From an uncultured Eubacteriales bacterium (GTDB lineage: Bacteria > Bacillota > Clostridia > Oscillospirales > Acutalibacteraceae), in contig CAKSIH010000004.1 of assembly GCA_934462705.1 (NCBI GenBank), positions 47,987-111,986 on the forward strand: a stretch of DNA of 64,000 bases, in the 5' to 3' direction. The position numbers were made by a program, and so were the translations under genes. Numbering within the stretch: position 1 is the first letter of the stretch; every line of letters starts with the position of its first letter. Under the pieces are notes generated by a model. It was not told the DNA's origin. It did no database searches and saw only the letters and a program-made list of their open reading frames with translations. Positions 5,747 to 15,663 of the stretch are shown in pieces.

Positions 5747-8638
5747 TTATTTAATAGCTGCAAGTAAGCTTCTAAGGCGTATCTTGACCGTCCCTTGATT
5801 TGTAATTTCATCTATTTTAAGTTGTGTATATATTTTTCCTTCTTCTTCTAAAATTCTTCTAACCTCATCAGTTGTAATTGCATCTACACCGCAGCCGAAA
5901 GATACCAACTGAACTAAATTCATATTTTTATGGTTTTTTATATACTTAGCCGCACTGTAAAGCCTTGAGTGATAAGTCCATTGATTTAAAACCTCGGTTG
6001 GAAATTTTGGAGTCAGTCCGCTTATAACATCCTCAGAGATAACTGCTGCACCAAAACCTGAAATTATTTTGTCTATTGAATGGTTTACCTCCGGGTCAAT
6101 ATGGTACGGCCTTCCGGACAAAATTATAATTTCACGGCCCTCCTTTTCAGCCCTTTCAATCATTTGCTGGCCGGCAGATTTAATTTTGCTTATATGGTTA
6201 AAATATTCATCGTAAGCAAGCTTTGAGGCCATCTTAACTGACTTTAAACTGATTTTACCAAAATAATTTTCTATAATTTTATGCATCTTAATTGGGAAGT
6301 CTTGTTCTCTATGAAGGCCAACGTATTCATGAATAAAGTTAACATTTTTGATTCCCGGAACATTTGCACTTATAACCTCTGGGTAATAGGCTACAACCGG
6401 ACAATTATAATGATTATCACCAAGACCTTCGTCGAGGTTATACGACATGCACGGATAAAAAATATTTTTTACTCCCTTCTCCAACAGATATTCTATATGT
6501 CCATGAACAAGTTTAGCAGGAAAGCAAACCGTATCGGAGGCAATGGTATGTTGTCCTTTTAAATATAAAGCTCTGTTAGATGGCTCAGACACTACTATTC
6601 CAAAACCCAAGCTTTGCCAAAATTTGTGCCAAAACGGCAAAAGCTCATACATATTAAGAACCAGAGGTATACCTATAGTTTCTCTTTCGCCTTTTATATT
6701 GCCGTAATTTTTAATTAAGTTTAGCTTATATGCATACATGTTTAGTGTGTCGTTTTCAGATTTATTCGTAACGGGCCTTTCGCACATATTGCCGCTTATG
6801 TATCTTCTGTCATCTGAAAACCTATTGACTGTAAGTTTACAGTTATTGCTGCAGCCTTTGCAAGTGGTTGATTTAACGTCATGTTTAAAGTCATTAAGTT
6901 CACGACGCGATAAAATATTACTCTTACCTCTTATATTATTTTTCGCATAAAGTGCCGCTCCATAGGCACCCATAAGTGCGGAAATATCAGGATTAATTAC
7001 GTTAACACCCATTTCTTTTTCAAAAGCCCTTAAAACCGCATCATTTAAAAAAGTTCCCCCTTGAACAACTATCCTTTTTCCCAGTTCATCAGGAGTAGCC
7101 GCTCTTATAACCTTATATAGTGCATTTTTTACCACACTAATAGACAAGCCTGCTGATATGTCCTCTATGCTGGCGCCATCCTTTTGTGCTTGTTTAACTG
7201 AAGAATTCATGAAAACCGTACACCTAGAACCCAGATCAACAGGGCGTTTTGCAAATAGGCCAAGTTTTGCAAAGTCCTTAATATCATAGCCTAATGCATT
7301 CGCAAAAGTCTGCAAAAAAGACCCACAACCGGAGGAACATGCTTCATTTAAGAATATATTGTCTATGTTTCCATTATTTACTTTAAAACATTTTATATCC
7401 TGTCCGCCAATATCTATTATAAATTCTACATCTGGCATAAACTTTTTGGCCGCAGTTAAGTGTGCAACTGTTTCTACTATTCCTAAATCTACGTTGAACG
7501 CATTTTTTATTAAATCTTCACCGTAACCCGTAACTGCCGTGCCAGCAATTTCAAGCTTATCATAGTGATCATAAATACATTCAATGAACCTCTTAATTAA
7601 GGGGATTGGGTTACCATTATTGGGTTGATAATCGTGAAGCAAAAGCTCGTCATTTTCGCCCATCACAACCGCCTTAACTGTAGTAGAACCTGCATCTATT
7701 CCTATGTAAATTTTTCCTTTATAGGTAGTTATATCTTTCTTTTCAACTATTGAATTTAAATGCCTTTTCTTAAATTTATCGTATTCCTGCTCATTTTCAA
7801 ACAACGGCTTATTAAAAGCAAAATTTTCACAAGATTTATAACCTTTTATTTTTTCCGTTACTTCATCAATATTAACGCTCTTATTTGCACACATTGCAGC
7901 ACCCATTGCTACATAATAAAGAGAATTTTGCGGGCAAACCCCTTTTGTATGTAGGCTTTCATCAAACGTTCGTCTAAGCTCGCTCATAAAAGTTAGCGGC
8001 CCCCCCAGATAAAGGATGTTTCCCTTAATTTCTCTGCCCTGTGCAAGCCCCGCTATTGTTTGATTAGCCACAGCATGAAAAATACTTGCTGCGATATCCG
8101 CTTTTTTAGCACCTTGATTTAACAGGGGCTGTATATCCGATTTCGCAAACACCCCGCAACGAGAGGCTATTATATAAATTTTTTCATGTTTTGCTGCAAG
8201 TTCGTCCATTTTATCAATTGGAACATTTAAAAGAGTAGCCATTTGGTCTATGAAAGCACCTGTTCCGCCAGCACATGAACCATTCATTCTTACTTCTGTT
8301 CCGCCTGTTAAAAAAAGAATTTTAGCATCCTCTCCTCCTAATTCTATTATTACATCCGAATCAGGTGAAAGATTTTTCGCCGCAACCCTTGTGGCGTAGA
8401 CTTCTTGAACAAAGTCCACACCGATTTTTTCAGCGATGCCCATTGCAGCAGATCCGGATATAGCAATTTGCGCATTATCTACTCCTGGTATGGTTTTCCT
8501 TATTTGCGTAAGTATATAGTCTATTTTTTCCTTAATTTGTGAATAATGCCTCTCATAAGATTTACTAACTATTTGGTTTTGATTATCAATAACCGCATAT
8601 TTTATTGTAGTTGAACCAACATCAAGTCCTATTTTCAC
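5747..8638 (-). CDS. CoA-substrate-specific enzyme activase (two tandem BadF/HgdC-type ATPase domains)
   Basis: A 963-residue protein. Two ASKHA-fold ATPase domains begin with D-V-G-S-T-T (residue 6) and D-A-G-S-T-T (residue 315). Each carries the two cysteines that bridge a [4Fe-4S] cluster in HgdC-type activators: C122/C161 and C434/C473. A cysteine cluster (C593, C596, C600, C619) follows, then a DUF2229-type region with F-G-C-G-V-D near the end. Such activases use ATP to drive one-electron transfer to 2-hydroxyacyl-CoA or benzoyl-CoA-type enzymes. GTG 8638 follows GGAGG at good spacing. It forms an operon with the 447-residue gene downstream. Confidence 0.84.
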   Translation of the reverse strand: MKIGLDVGSTTIKYAVIDNQNQIVSKSYERHYSQIKEKIDYILTQIRKTIPGVDNAQIAISGSAAMGIAEKIGVDFVQEVYATRVAAKNLSPDSDVIIELGGEDAKILFLTGGTEVRMNGSCAGGTGAFIDQMATLLNVPIDKMDELAAKHEKIYIIASRCGVFAKSDIQPLLNQGAKKADIAASIFHAVANQTIAGLAQGREIKGNILYLGGPLTFMSELRRTFDESLHTKGVCPQNSLYYVAMGAAMCANKSVNIDEVTEKIKGYKSCENFAFNKPLFENEQEYDKFKKRHLNSIVEKKDITTYKGKIYIGIDAGSTTVKAVVMGENDELLLHDYQPNNGNPIPLIKRFIECIYDHYDKLEIAGTAVTGYGEDLIKNAFNVDLGIVETVAHLTAAKKFMPDVEFIIDIGGQDIKCFKVNNGNIDNIFLNEACSSGCGSFLQTFANALGYDIKDFAKLGLFAKRPVDLGSRCTVFMNSSVKQAQKDGASIEDISAGLSISVVKNALYKVIRAATPDELGKRIVVQGGTFLNDAVLRAFEKEMGVNVINPDISALMGAYGAALYAKNNIRGKSNILSRRELNDFKHDVKSTTCKGCSNNCKLTVNRFSDDRRYISGNMCERPVTNKSENDTLNMYAYKLNLIKNYGNIKGERETIGIPLVLNMYELLPFWHKFWQSLGFGIVVSEPSNRALYLKGQHTIASDTVCFPAKLVHGHIEYLLEKGVKNIFYPCMSYNLDEGLGDNHYNCPVVAYYPEVISANVPGIKNVNFIHEYVGLHREQDFPIKMHKIIENYFGKISLKSVKMASKLAYDEYFNHISKIKSAGQQMIERAEKEGREIIILSGRPYHIDPEVNHSIDKIISGFGAAVISEDVISGLTPKFPTEVLNQWTYHSRLYSAAKYIKNHKNMNLVQLVSFGCGVDAITTDEVRRILEEEGKIYTQLKIDEITNQGTVKIRLRSLLAAIK

Positions 8639-8768
8639 TTTTATACACCTCCGATACTTATCTCTTTTACTATTTTACTTAATAATATTTATTTTAAGGA
8701 AATATAAATTTTTGTCAATGCAGAAAGTTTGTCTTTTCTACATTTATTTTTCTTTTTTATCAAAATTA

Positions 8769-8798
8769 TTGATAAATTATAAACTCTTGTGTTATAAT
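8769..8798 (+). promoter_or_regulatory. Promoter of the aro operon
   Basis: TTGATA at 8769-8774 and TATAAT at 8793-8798 with an 18-base spacer lie just upstream of aroB, in the divergent gap with the activase gene. Confidence 0.65.
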
Positions 8799-8832
8799 TA
8801 CAATATAGAAATATACTTTAAGGGTGTTATCT

Positions 8833-9894
8833 TTGAAAAACCTACTTATTAACGCGTCCCACAGCTATAATGTAGTAATTAATCGCAACATTATTACCAT
8901 GCTTTATCCTCATATAAAATCAATATGCAATGCGAAAAAAGTTACTATAATTACAGATAGCAATGTTGCTCTCTTGTACCTTGATAAAGTATTACATTGT
9001 CTTGAAAACTCCGATTATGAAGTAAATAAAATAATTATTCCTGCTGGAGAATCTTCAAAAAATATTTCCGTTTTAGAAAATATATATCTTGAATTATCAA
9101 AAAGTTATATTTCTAAATCAGATTTATTAATTTCTCTTGGCGGTGGTGTAGTTACAGATCTTTGCGGTTTTGTCGCCTCAACTTACTTAAGAGGCATAAA
9201 ATGCATTCATATTCCAACAAGCCTTATTGCGCAAGTAGATGCGGCAATTGGTGGTAAAACCGCTGTAAACTTAAGTACCGGAAAAAATCTTGTGGGTTCC
9301 TTTTATCAACCCTCATCTGTTCTTATAGATCCTGAACTTTTGGCAACTCTGCCTGCTTCTGAGATATCAAGCGGCATGGCGGAGGTAATAAAATATGCAC
9401 TTATAAAAAATAAAACCTTGTTCGATAAGCTATATGACTATTCAGGTAATGTTCTAAGTAATAAATTTATTGATGATGTTATTTTCGAATGTGTAAAAAT
9501 AAAAAAAGAGCTTGTTGAACGTGATGAGTTTGACGGAAAAGAACGCATGCTTTTAAACTTTGGGCATACTATTGGACATGCCGTTGAAAAATATTTTAAC
9601 TATTCAAAATATTCTCATGGCCAAGCTGTTTCACTTGGAATGCTTGAAATAATAAAATTGGGTACAAAAATAAAAATTACAAATCCAGCTTGTTTAAAAA
9701 AGGCCTTAAATATATTACAGAAATATAATTTGCCAACTGCGTTAAATATTCCACTAAATAAATTATCTGATTTGATTTTGCTTGATAAGAAAAATATTGA
9801 TGATAAACTAAATTTAATATTTATAAAAGACATAGGAAATAGTTGCGTAAAATCATTTTATAAAAATGAAATAAAAAATTTATTCTGGAGGTAA
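8833..9894 (+). CDS. aroB: 3-dehydroquinate synthase
   Basis: A 353-residue enzyme converting DAHP to 3-dehydroquinate, the second step of the shikimate pathway. The NAD-binding GGGVVTDL motif lies near residue 100, GKTAVN and G-K-N-L-V-G near 140, and the metal-ligand segment F-G-H-T-I-G-H near 240. TTG 8833 is preferred because AAGGGTG ends six bases before it; an in-frame GTG at 8824 overlaps that site. It is the first gene of an aroB-aroA-aroC-chorismate mutase operon with no larger gaps. No DAHP synthase, dehydratase, shikimate dehydrogenase or kinase gene is in the window. Confidence 0.94.
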   Translation: MKNLLINASHSYNVVINRNIITMLYPHIKSICNAKKVTIITDSNVALLYLDKVLHCLENSDYEVNKIIIPAGESSKNISVLENIYLELSKSYISKSDLLISLGGGVVTDLCGFVASTYLRGIKCIHIPTSLIAQVDAAIGGKTAVNLSTGKNLVGSFYQPSSVLIDPELLATLPASEISSGMAEVIKYALIKNKTLFDKLYDYSGNVLSNKFIDDVIFECVKIKKELVERDEFDGKERMLLNFGHTIGHAVEKYFNYSKYSHGQAVSLGMLEIIKLGTKIKITNPACLKKALNILQKYNLPTALNIPLNKLSDLILLDKKNIDDKLNLIFIKDIGNSCVKSFYKNEIKNLFWR

Positions 9895-9897
9895 AAA

Positions 9898-11166
9898 ATG
9901 AGTACAGCAATAATCACACCACATAGTCTTTCCGGTACAATAACAGCGCCGCCTTCAAAAAGTGAAACCCATAGAGCAATAATATGTGCTTTGCTTTCAA
10001 GAGGCGTCTGTGAAATCTATCCCATTGACCTTTCAAATGATATAATTGCAACCATAAACGCTGCAAAAGCTTTAGGTGCTAAGGTTCAAATGTTGAACAA
10101 GCACTTAATAATTGACTCTTCTGAACGATTCATGAACTATGTGGACATTAATTGTTTCGACTCTGCTTCAACGCTTAGGTTCTTTATTCCCGTGTGTGCT
10201 GCACTGGGAATTCAAGCTGCATTTACAGGTAGTACAGCCCTTAGTAAAAGGCCCATTGCCCCACATTTAAGCTACTTGCCGTCTCATGGAATTAGATATT
10301 CATATTCAGGTGACTTTCCTCTTTCTTTTGTCGGAAAACTTTCCCCTGGAAGTTTTACTCTACCAGGCAACATAAGCTCTCAATTTGTAAGTGGGCTTTT
10401 AATGGCACTTCCACTTCTAAATGCAAAAAGTGAAATTATTATTTCATCACCTTTAGAGTCCTCATCATATGTAAACATGACAATTGCCACAATGGAAAAA
10501 TTTGGCATAAAGGTCGCGCGGGTATCCAATAAATTCATTGTCGAGGGAAATCAAAAGTACAAGCCACACAACTACACAGTTGAAGGTGATTGGTCTCAAG
10601 CAGCAGTTTTTATGGCTGCCGGTGCTATTAAGGAACCAGTTAAAATCCTTGGACTAAGCAAAGACTCCGTCCAAGGAGATAAAGCTATGTGTTCATTTTT
10701 ATCAAGAATGGGCTCTGAAGTTAAATTTATAGATGGAGGCATCGAAGTTATCCCATCAGCTTTATCCGGTATAAATATATATGCAGGGCAAACACCAGAT
10801 ATTGTCCCTATTTTATCTGTTTTAGCCGCTTTTGCTGAAGGTTCCACCAGAATTTGGGGGGCATCAAGGTTAAAAATTAAAGAAAGCAACCGACTTCGCT
10901 CTATGTTTTATGGACTTAAAAAACTCGGAGTCACCGTTCATGAAATCGATGACGGCCTTTTAATTGAAGGTAACCCCTCACTCACTCCTGCAAAGCTCGA
11001 TGGATATAACGACCACAGAATTGTTATGGCTTTGGCTATAGCTGCATGTTACGCTCCTGGAAAAGTCCTTATAAACGATGCGCAAAGTATTAGCAAATCC
11101 TATCCAGCATTTTTTGACGATTATACCAAACTTGGAGGAATTGTTAATGTCGTCAATATGGGCTAG
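9898..11166 (+). CDS. aroA: 3-phosphoshikimate 1-carboxyvinyltransferase (EPSP synthase)
   Basis: A 422-residue cytoplasmic enzyme that joins PEP to shikimate-3-phosphate. Family signatures appear in order: P-P-S-K-S-E-T-H-R near residue 18, S-A-S-T-L-R-F near 85, S-S-Q-F-V-S-G-L near 160, Q-T-P-D-I-V-P near 300 with the catalytic aspartate, I-K-E-S-N-R-L near 328 and D-H-R-I-V-M near 370. It starts three bases after aroB behind GGAGG, and its last 20 bases overlap aroC, which indicates translational coupling. Confidence 0.96.
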   Translation: MSTAIITPHSLSGTITAPPSKSETHRAIICALLSRGVCEIYPIDLSNDIIATINAAKALGAKVQMLNKHLIIDSSERFMNYVDINCFDSASTLRFFIPVCAALGIQAAFTGSTALSKRPIAPHLSYLPSHGIRYSYSGDFPLSFVGKLSPGSFTLPGNISSQFVSGLLMALPLLNAKSEIIISSPLESSSYVNMTIATMEKFGIKVARVSNKFIVEGNQKYKPHNYTVEGDWSQAAVFMAAGAIKEPVKILGLSKDSVQGDKAMCSFLSRMGSEVKFIDGGIEVIPSALSGINIYAGQTPDIVPILSVLAAFAEGSTRIWGASRLKIKESNRLRSMFYGLKKLGVTVHEIDDGLLIEGNPSLTPAKLDGYNDHRIVMALAIAACYAPGKVLINDAQSISKSYPAFFDDYTKLGGIVNVVNMG

Positions 11167-12226
11167 AAACTTAAAAATATCCATATTTGGTGAAAGTCAT
11201 GGGCCCGGAATTGGGGCTGTCCTTGATAATATACCTGCTGGAGAAAAAATAAATTTTGACGAAATTATTTTCCATATGCAAAGAAGAGCTCCAGGCAATA
11301 GTAAAATTACCACCCCACGAAAAGAATCCGATACTCCTAAAATAATTTCTGGTGTCTTAAACGGTTGCACTACAGGAGCGCCAATTTGCGCTATAATAGA
11401 AAATAAAAATTTTAATTCCTCGGATTATCAAAATTCTGGAGTTCTACGCCCTGGGCATGCCGATTTTACGGCAAATGTTAAATACAAAGGGTTTAATGAC
11501 TCCAGCGGTTCCGGGCATTTATCCGGCAGATTAACTGCACCAATAACCTTTTGCGGTTCTATTTGCAGGCAAATTTTAAAAAGTAAAAACATTTTTATAG
11601 GTTCCCATATTTACTCTATAAAAAATGTTTACGATGAAAAGTTTAAGACTGATATATCTAAAAACTTGCTTGAAAAATTATCGCATGAAAAATTCCCGAC
11701 CATAAATTCAAGTGTAAAAAATAAAATGATTAGTACCATTTTAAATGCAAAATTACAAGGCGATAGCGTTGGCGGAATTGTAGAATGTGCTGCTTTAAAT
11801 GTACCTGCCGGGCTTGGATCTCCTATGTTTGAGGGTATTGAAAATATAATTTCATCACTCATTTTTGCAATTCCCGCCATAAAAGGCATTGAATTTGGTT
11901 CCGGTTTCTTTGGCACTACTCTTTTGGGCAGCCAAAATAATGACCCTTTCTTTATCTCCGACAACAAAATTAAAACTGAAACCAACAATCATGGGGGGAT
12001 ATTGGGCGGAATAACTTCGGGAATGCCTATTGTTTTTAGGGCTGCTGTAAAACCCACTCCATCTATTGCAAAATCTCAAACTACTGTTAATCTCAGTGAT
12101 TTATCTCAGCAATACATTTCCATCACCGGCAGGCATGATCCATGCATTGTCTCCCGTGTTTTGCCTGTTGTTGAAAGTATTTGTGCTATTGCTATTCTAG
12201 ATTTTATGATGGAGGATTATTTATGA
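11147..12226 (+). CDS. aroC: Chorismate synthase
   Basis: A 359-residue enzyme that makes chorismate from EPSP with reduced FMN. Motifs are G-E-S-H-G-P-G-I-G near residue 16, R-P-G-H-A-D near 105, S-G-S-G-H-L-S-G-R-L near 122, N-N-H-G-G-I-L-G-G near 283 and R-H-D-P-C-I near 330. ATG 11147 lies inside aroA, eight bases after GGAGG; the longer upstream frame is only aroA sequence read in another frame. The stop overlaps the next start as ATGA. Confidence 0.96.
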   Translation: MSSIWARNLKISIFGESHGPGIGAVLDNIPAGEKINFDEIIFHMQRRAPGNSKITTPRKESDTPKIISGVLNGCTTGAPICAIIENKNFNSSDYQNSGVLRPGHADFTANVKYKGFNDSSGSGHLSGRLTAPITFCGSICRQILKSKNIFIGSHIYSIKNVYDEKFKTDISKNLLEKLSHEKFPTINSSVKNKMISTILNAKLQGDSVGGIVECAALNVPAGLGSPMFEGIENIISSLIFAIPAIKGIEFGSGFFGTTLLGSQNNDPFFISDNKIKTETNNHGGILGGITSGMPIVFRAAVKPTPSIAKSQTTVNLSDLSQQYISITGRHDPCIVSRVLPVVESICAIAILDFMMEDYL

Positions 12227-12474
12227 AAATAGATGAAGTTAGAGCTCAAATTGATGAGATGGATGATCAAATAGTCGATTTATTCTTGAAAAGACTTCAG
12301 TTATGTAAAATTATTGGAGATTTAAAAAGAACAAATAACTTACCAATTTTTAATGAATTGCGTGAACAAGAAATTTTAAACAAGGTTACAAAAAAAGATC
12401 CAGATAACGCAGAACATATAAGACAACTGTATAGCGAAATTTTTAAAATTTGCAGAAAAATACAAACCCAGTAG
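12223..12474 (+). CDS. Chorismate mutase, AroQ class, stand-alone
   Basis: An 83-residue all-helical AroQ-type chorismate mutase that converts chorismate to prephenate for Phe/Tyr synthesis. R7, R24, K35, R47 and E48 align with the active-site residues R11, R28, K39, R51 and E52 of the E. coli P-protein. It has no fused prephenate dehydratase or dehydrogenase domain. It overlaps aroC by ATGA and closes the operon before a terminator. Confidence 0.88.
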   Translation: MKIDEVRAQIDEMDDQIVDLFLKRLQLCKIIGDLKRTNNLPIFNELREQEILNKVTKKDPDNAEHIRQLYSEIFKICRKIQTQ

Positions 12475-12497
12475 AAGAGCTATCTACCGGGTTTTTT
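12467..12497 (+). terminator. Terminator of the aro operon
   Basis: CCCAGTAGA pairs with TCTACCGGG (one mismatch) over a seven-base loop and is followed by six T residues. The hairpin begins within the last codons of the chorismate mutase gene. Confidence 0.82.
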
Positions 12498-12508
12498 ATT
12501 ATATTTAG

Positions 12509-13747
12509 TTATTTTAAAATTATTTTATGATATACTTTCTTTCCTTTTTTTATAATTATATATCCCTCTTTAAAGTCGTTTTTCGAAACTTCCATTGTAA
12601 CATCTTTAACTTTTTCATACTCTTCACCACTGCAGATTGAAACTCCGCCTTGCTCTATTAATCTGCGGGCCTCCCCTTTTGAAGCAACCAAATTTGATTT
12701 TAACATTAGGTCAATTATCATCATGCCATGCTCATCTATCTCTTCCCTGTCTGTTTCTGTAAATGGCATGTTATCTGTGTTTTGACCTTTCTCAAAAATT
12801 GCACGTGCCGCCTCCTGCACAGTTTTTGCCTCTTGTTCACCATGAATTAGCCGTGTTACCTCATATGCTAAAATTTCTTTTGCCTTGTTTAACTCACTTC
12901 CTTCCCATGATTCCATCTTTTCTATCTCATCTATAGGTAAAAATGTTAACATTTTTAAGCATTTTATAACGTCTGCATCAGCTATGTTTCTCCAGTATTG
13001 GTAAAAATTATACGGACTTGTCTTTTCCTTGTCCAGCCATACAGCGCCATTCTCAGTTTTACCCATTTTTTTGCCTTCACTCGTTGTAAGCAACGTAAAT
13101 GTCATGCCGTAAACTTCTTTTCCGTCTTTCTTACGCACCAGATTTACTCCGCCTATGATGTTACTCCACTGGTCATCTCCACCCATTTCCAGCTCACAGC
13201 CATACTTGCTATTCAATACCCAAAAATCATAGCTTTGCATTATCATATAGTTAAGCTCAAAAAAGGATAACCCCTTCTCCAGACGCTGTTTATAGCATTC
13301 TGCTGCTAACATCCTATTAACCGAAAAATGTACACCTATTTCTCTTAAAAATTCAATATAATTTAAATTTAACAGCCAATCTGCATTGTTTACCATGATG
13401 GCCCTTCCTTCAGAAAAATCCACCAATCTTGACATCTGCTTCTTAAAACAAGCTATGTTATGCTCTATTGTCTCCCTTGTTAGCATCTTTCTCATATCAG
13501 TTTTCCCGCTGGGGTCCCCTATCATTCCGGTCCCTCCGCCAAATAACGCTATTGGCGTATGCCCCGCTCTTTGTAGGTGTGACATCACCATTATTTGTAC
13601 AAAATGCCCTACATGCAGACTATCTGCTGTGGGGTCAAATCCTATATAAAACTTTGTTTTCCCATTGTTTAGTAAATCTTTTACCTTCTCTTCATCCGTT
13701 ATCTGCGCTATAAGACCTCTTCTTTTTAGCTCTTCAAATACTCCCAT
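12509..13747 (-). CDS. tyrS: Tyrosyl-tRNA synthetase
   Basis: A 412-residue class I synthetase. H-V-G-H at residues 45-48 is the HIGH motif, K-M-G-K-T near 232 is the KMSKS-equivalent loop, and a C-terminal S4-type RNA-binding domain (about 340-410) recognises tRNA. GGAGG precedes the ATG. Expression is evidently controlled by the Tyr T-box leader upstream, which senses uncharged tRNA-Tyr; a GC-rich palindrome lies between leader and start. Confidence 0.96.
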   Translation of the reverse strand: MGVFEELKRRGLIAQITDEEKVKDLLNNGKTKFYIGFDPTADSLHVGHFVQIMVMSHLQRAGHTPIALFGGGTGMIGDPSGKTDMRKMLTRETIEHNIACFKKQMSRLVDFSEGRAIMVNNADWLLNLNYIEFLREIGVHFSVNRMLAAECYKQRLEKGLSFFELNYMIMQSYDFWVLNSKYGCELEMGGDDQWSNIIGGVNLVRKKDGKEVYGMTFTLLTTSEGKKMGKTENGAVWLDKEKTSPYNFYQYWRNIADADVIKCLKMLTFLPIDEIEKMESWEGSELNKAKEILAYEVTRLIHGEQEAKTVQEAARAIFEKGQNTDNMPFTETDREEIDEHGMMIIDLMLKSNLVASKGEARRLIEQGGVSICSGEEYEKVKDVTMEVSKNDFKEGYIIIKKGKKVYHKIILK

Positions 13748-13778
13748 GCTTACTCCTCCTAAATTTTAATTGTGCTGC

Positions 13779-13880
13779 AGGGGCGGCCGTGCCGCCGATT
13801 ACTTCATAATCGGCAGAAAATTTAATTTTTAAATTTTCAATGGCATTTTCATAATAAAAATGCCATGCACGGCCGCCCCT
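13779..13880. repeat. GC-rich multi-arm palindrome, element 2
   Basis: A perfect 13-bp outer stem (13779-13791 with 13868-13880) encloses three hairpins at 13794-13814, 13817-13839 and 13840-13866. It lies between the T-box terminator and the tyrS ribosome binding site, so every read-through tyrS transcript must contain it. Confidence 0.82.
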
Positions 13881-13889
13881 AAGCTACAG

Positions 13890-14143
13890 ACAAAATAAAA
13901 CGCCCCCTGCAAACGCAGAGGGCGGAATTACCGCGGTACCACCTCTATTTATTGTATCCTCACAGATACAACCTTAGCGTGTTTAAAACACTTAATGTTT
14001 AACGCACACAAAACGGCTGACCCTACTTTCAGTTCAAGCCAGCAGCTCCAAGATGTATTTCATCTTGCGGAAATATCTACTCGCAGCTACCGTAGACTCT
14101 CTGAAAAGTCCTTACAAGATTACTTCTTCTCTTCACAGCTATT
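13890..14143 (-). ncRNA. T-box riboswitch, tyrosine-specific
   Basis: On the minus strand the leader shows a Stem I region with the AGAGAG and GGTAGCTG conserved elements (about 14065-14105), an AGTA S-turn strand, and specifier codon TAC at 14055-14057 in the expected place. The T-box motif GGTGGTACCGCG follows, with TGGT at 13938-13941 complementary to the ACCA end of tRNA-Tyr. A GC-rich terminator hairpin at about 13901-13924 with a following T-run closes it. Uncharged tRNA-Tyr should stabilise the antiterminator and switch on tyrS. Confidence 0.92.
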
Positions 14144-14149
14144 ATCTAC

Positions 14150-14178
14150 ATGATATCAAAATAAATCTTAAAAGTCAA
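14150..14178 (-). promoter_or_regulatory. Promoter of the tyrS T-box transcript
   Basis: On the minus strand TTGACT (14173-14178) and TATCAT (14150-14155) are 17 bases apart and start the T-box leader. Confidence 0.75.
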
Positions 14179-14253
14179 GTTTCATGCTATTGATATAAAT
14201 GAAATGCTATGGTAAAATTTAAAATATCATATGCAAATATAGGAGGAATTAGT

Positions 14254-14985
14254 ATGTCTGGACATTCAAAATGGAGTAATATAAAGAGAAAAAAAGAAAA
14301 AACCGATGGAGCCAGAGCAAAAATCTTTACAAAAATAGGCAGAGAACTTGCAGTAGCTGTAAAAGAAGGGGGCGGAGCTGATCCTGCGTCCAACTCAAAA
14401 CTAAAAGACTGCATAGCAAAAGCCAAAGCTAACAACGTGCCCAATGACAACATCGAAAGGATAATAAAAAAAGCTGCCGGCGATGGTGATACCGATAAAT
14501 ATGAGGCAATAAGATATGAAGGCTACGGGCCATGCGGTGTTGCGGTTATTGTAGAAACTTTAACTGATAATAGAAATCGTACTGCCGGTGATATTCGCCA
14601 TTACTTTGATAAATTCGGTGGTAATCTTGGTACTCCCGGATGCGTATCTTTTATGTTTTCAGCAAAAGGGGTTATCGTAATAGAAAATGAGGATCTTGAC
14701 GAAGACAAAGTAATGGAAGACGCTCTTGAAAGCGGTTCTTCAGATTTTATGGCAGATAATGATGTCTTTGAAATTTATACGGAACCCGAAGATTTTAGTG
14801 CCGTTCGCGAAGATTTAGAAGCTAAAGGATACTCATTTGTTTCTGCAGAAATTGAGATGGTTCCTAGTAATTACACATCTATCTCAGACGAAGAAAACTC
14901 ACTCAAAATGCAAAAACTCCTGGACATGCTTGATGACAATGATGACGTTCAAAATGTTTTTCATAACTGGGAAATTGATGAGTAA
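14254..14985 (+). CDS. YebC/PmpR/TACO1-family protein
   Basis: A 243-residue member of the YebC family. The hallmark [11 protein letters not shown] opens the protein, followed by G-R-E-L near residue 30 and N-x-P-x-D-N-I-E-R near 60. Members act as DNA-binding transcriptional regulators or, as shown more recently for some, as ribosome-associated factors that relieve stalling; the sequence does not tell which. ATG 14254 is selected because AGGAGG precedes it and the conserved motif starts there. It converges with spoIIR, with one base between the two stop codons. Confidence 0.92.
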   Translation: MSGHSKWSNIKRKKEKTDGARAKIFTKIGRELAVAVKEGGGADPASNSKLKDCIAKAKANNVPNDNIERIIKKAAGDGDTDKYEAIRYEGYGPCGVAVIVETLTDNRNRTAGDIRHYFDKFGGNLGTPGCVSFMFSAKGVIVIENEDLDEDKVMEDALESGSSDFMADNDVFEIYTEPEDFSAVREDLEAKGYSFVSAEIEMVPSNYTSISDEENSLKMQKLLDMLDDNDDVQNVFHNWEIDE

Positions 14986-14986
14986 C

Positions 14987-15598
14987 TTATTTTTTAAATA
15001 AACTGCATACCCAGTTTTTAATTGATTGAAAAAATTCAACTATCTTAAACTTTATTTCATATCTGTCTTTGCCCTTCACTACATTGGATTCTTCTGTACT
15101 TAAAACCTCATCCACCACCTCATTCTTTTTAGATGACCCTAAGCACAGTTGTGGAAACATAACACACCACCAGTTATGTCCTTTCCCCTCTCCTATTGAT
15201 ATACGAATTGCATCGTAGTTGCCAGCAGGCAATGTAACCGTGTCGTAGGTTCTGGTTGTAAAGTACATATTTGTAATTTCAACATTTACCGGATAGTCAT
15301 ACCCTTGGCTATGTATTTCATCTAGTGCAACACGTTTTATCTCATCTATGTTCTCAGAAGCAGCCGCTTGAGCATCATCTTTATTATTCGCACTTTTAAA
15401 TATCTCTCCACTATATTTAAGAATTCTATCTCTAACCTTTAATTTTAAGCTTTGATCATACTCGTAATCTGAGTTTGCAATAATATGTAAGCGCAAAACT
15501 TTGTCTGATACTGACTCGCAATTTTTTTCAAATGATGTGAAACTAAATAGAACCGTTATTATAAATCCCAATACTATAGATTTTTCCAATGTATTCAT
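14987..15598 (-). CDS. spoIIR: Stage II sporulation protein R
   Basis: A 203-residue protein with an N-terminal signal/anchor segment (about residues 8-22), then L-R-L-H-I-I-A-N-S-D near residue 32 and the diagnostic G-H-N-W-W-C-V-M-F-P near 138. SpoIIR is secreted from the forespore and triggers SpoIIGA to process pro-sigma-E in the mother cell. Length is slightly short of the usual 220-250 residues but both signature regions are intact. A strong hairpin separates it from ispE upstream. Confidence 0.92.
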   Translation of the reverse strand: MNTLEKSIVLGFIITVLFSFTSFEKNCESVSDKVLRLHIIANSDYEYDQSLKLKVRDRILKYSGEIFKSANNKDDAQAAASENIDEIKRVALDEIHSQGYDYPVNVEITNMYFTTRTYDTVTLPAGNYDAIRISIGEGKGHNWWCVMFPQLCLGSSKKNEVVDEVLSTEESNVVKGKDRYEIKFKIVEFFQSIKNWVCSLFKK

Positions 15599-15602
15599 AT
15601 AA

Positions 15603-15648
15603 ACACCCGCCCATAATTTAAACTTTCGCTTAAATTATGGACGGGTGT
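15603..15648 (-). terminator. Long inverted repeat between ispE and spoIIR
   Basis: A roughly 19-bp stem (one G-U or mismatch position) with a seven-base loop lies after the ispE stop codon and right before spoIIR. It would terminate ispE transcripts or sit in the spoIIR leader. The T-run is better on the plus-strand side than on the minus-strand side. Confidence 0.6.
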
Positions 15649-15663
15649 AAATTTTTTATACAA

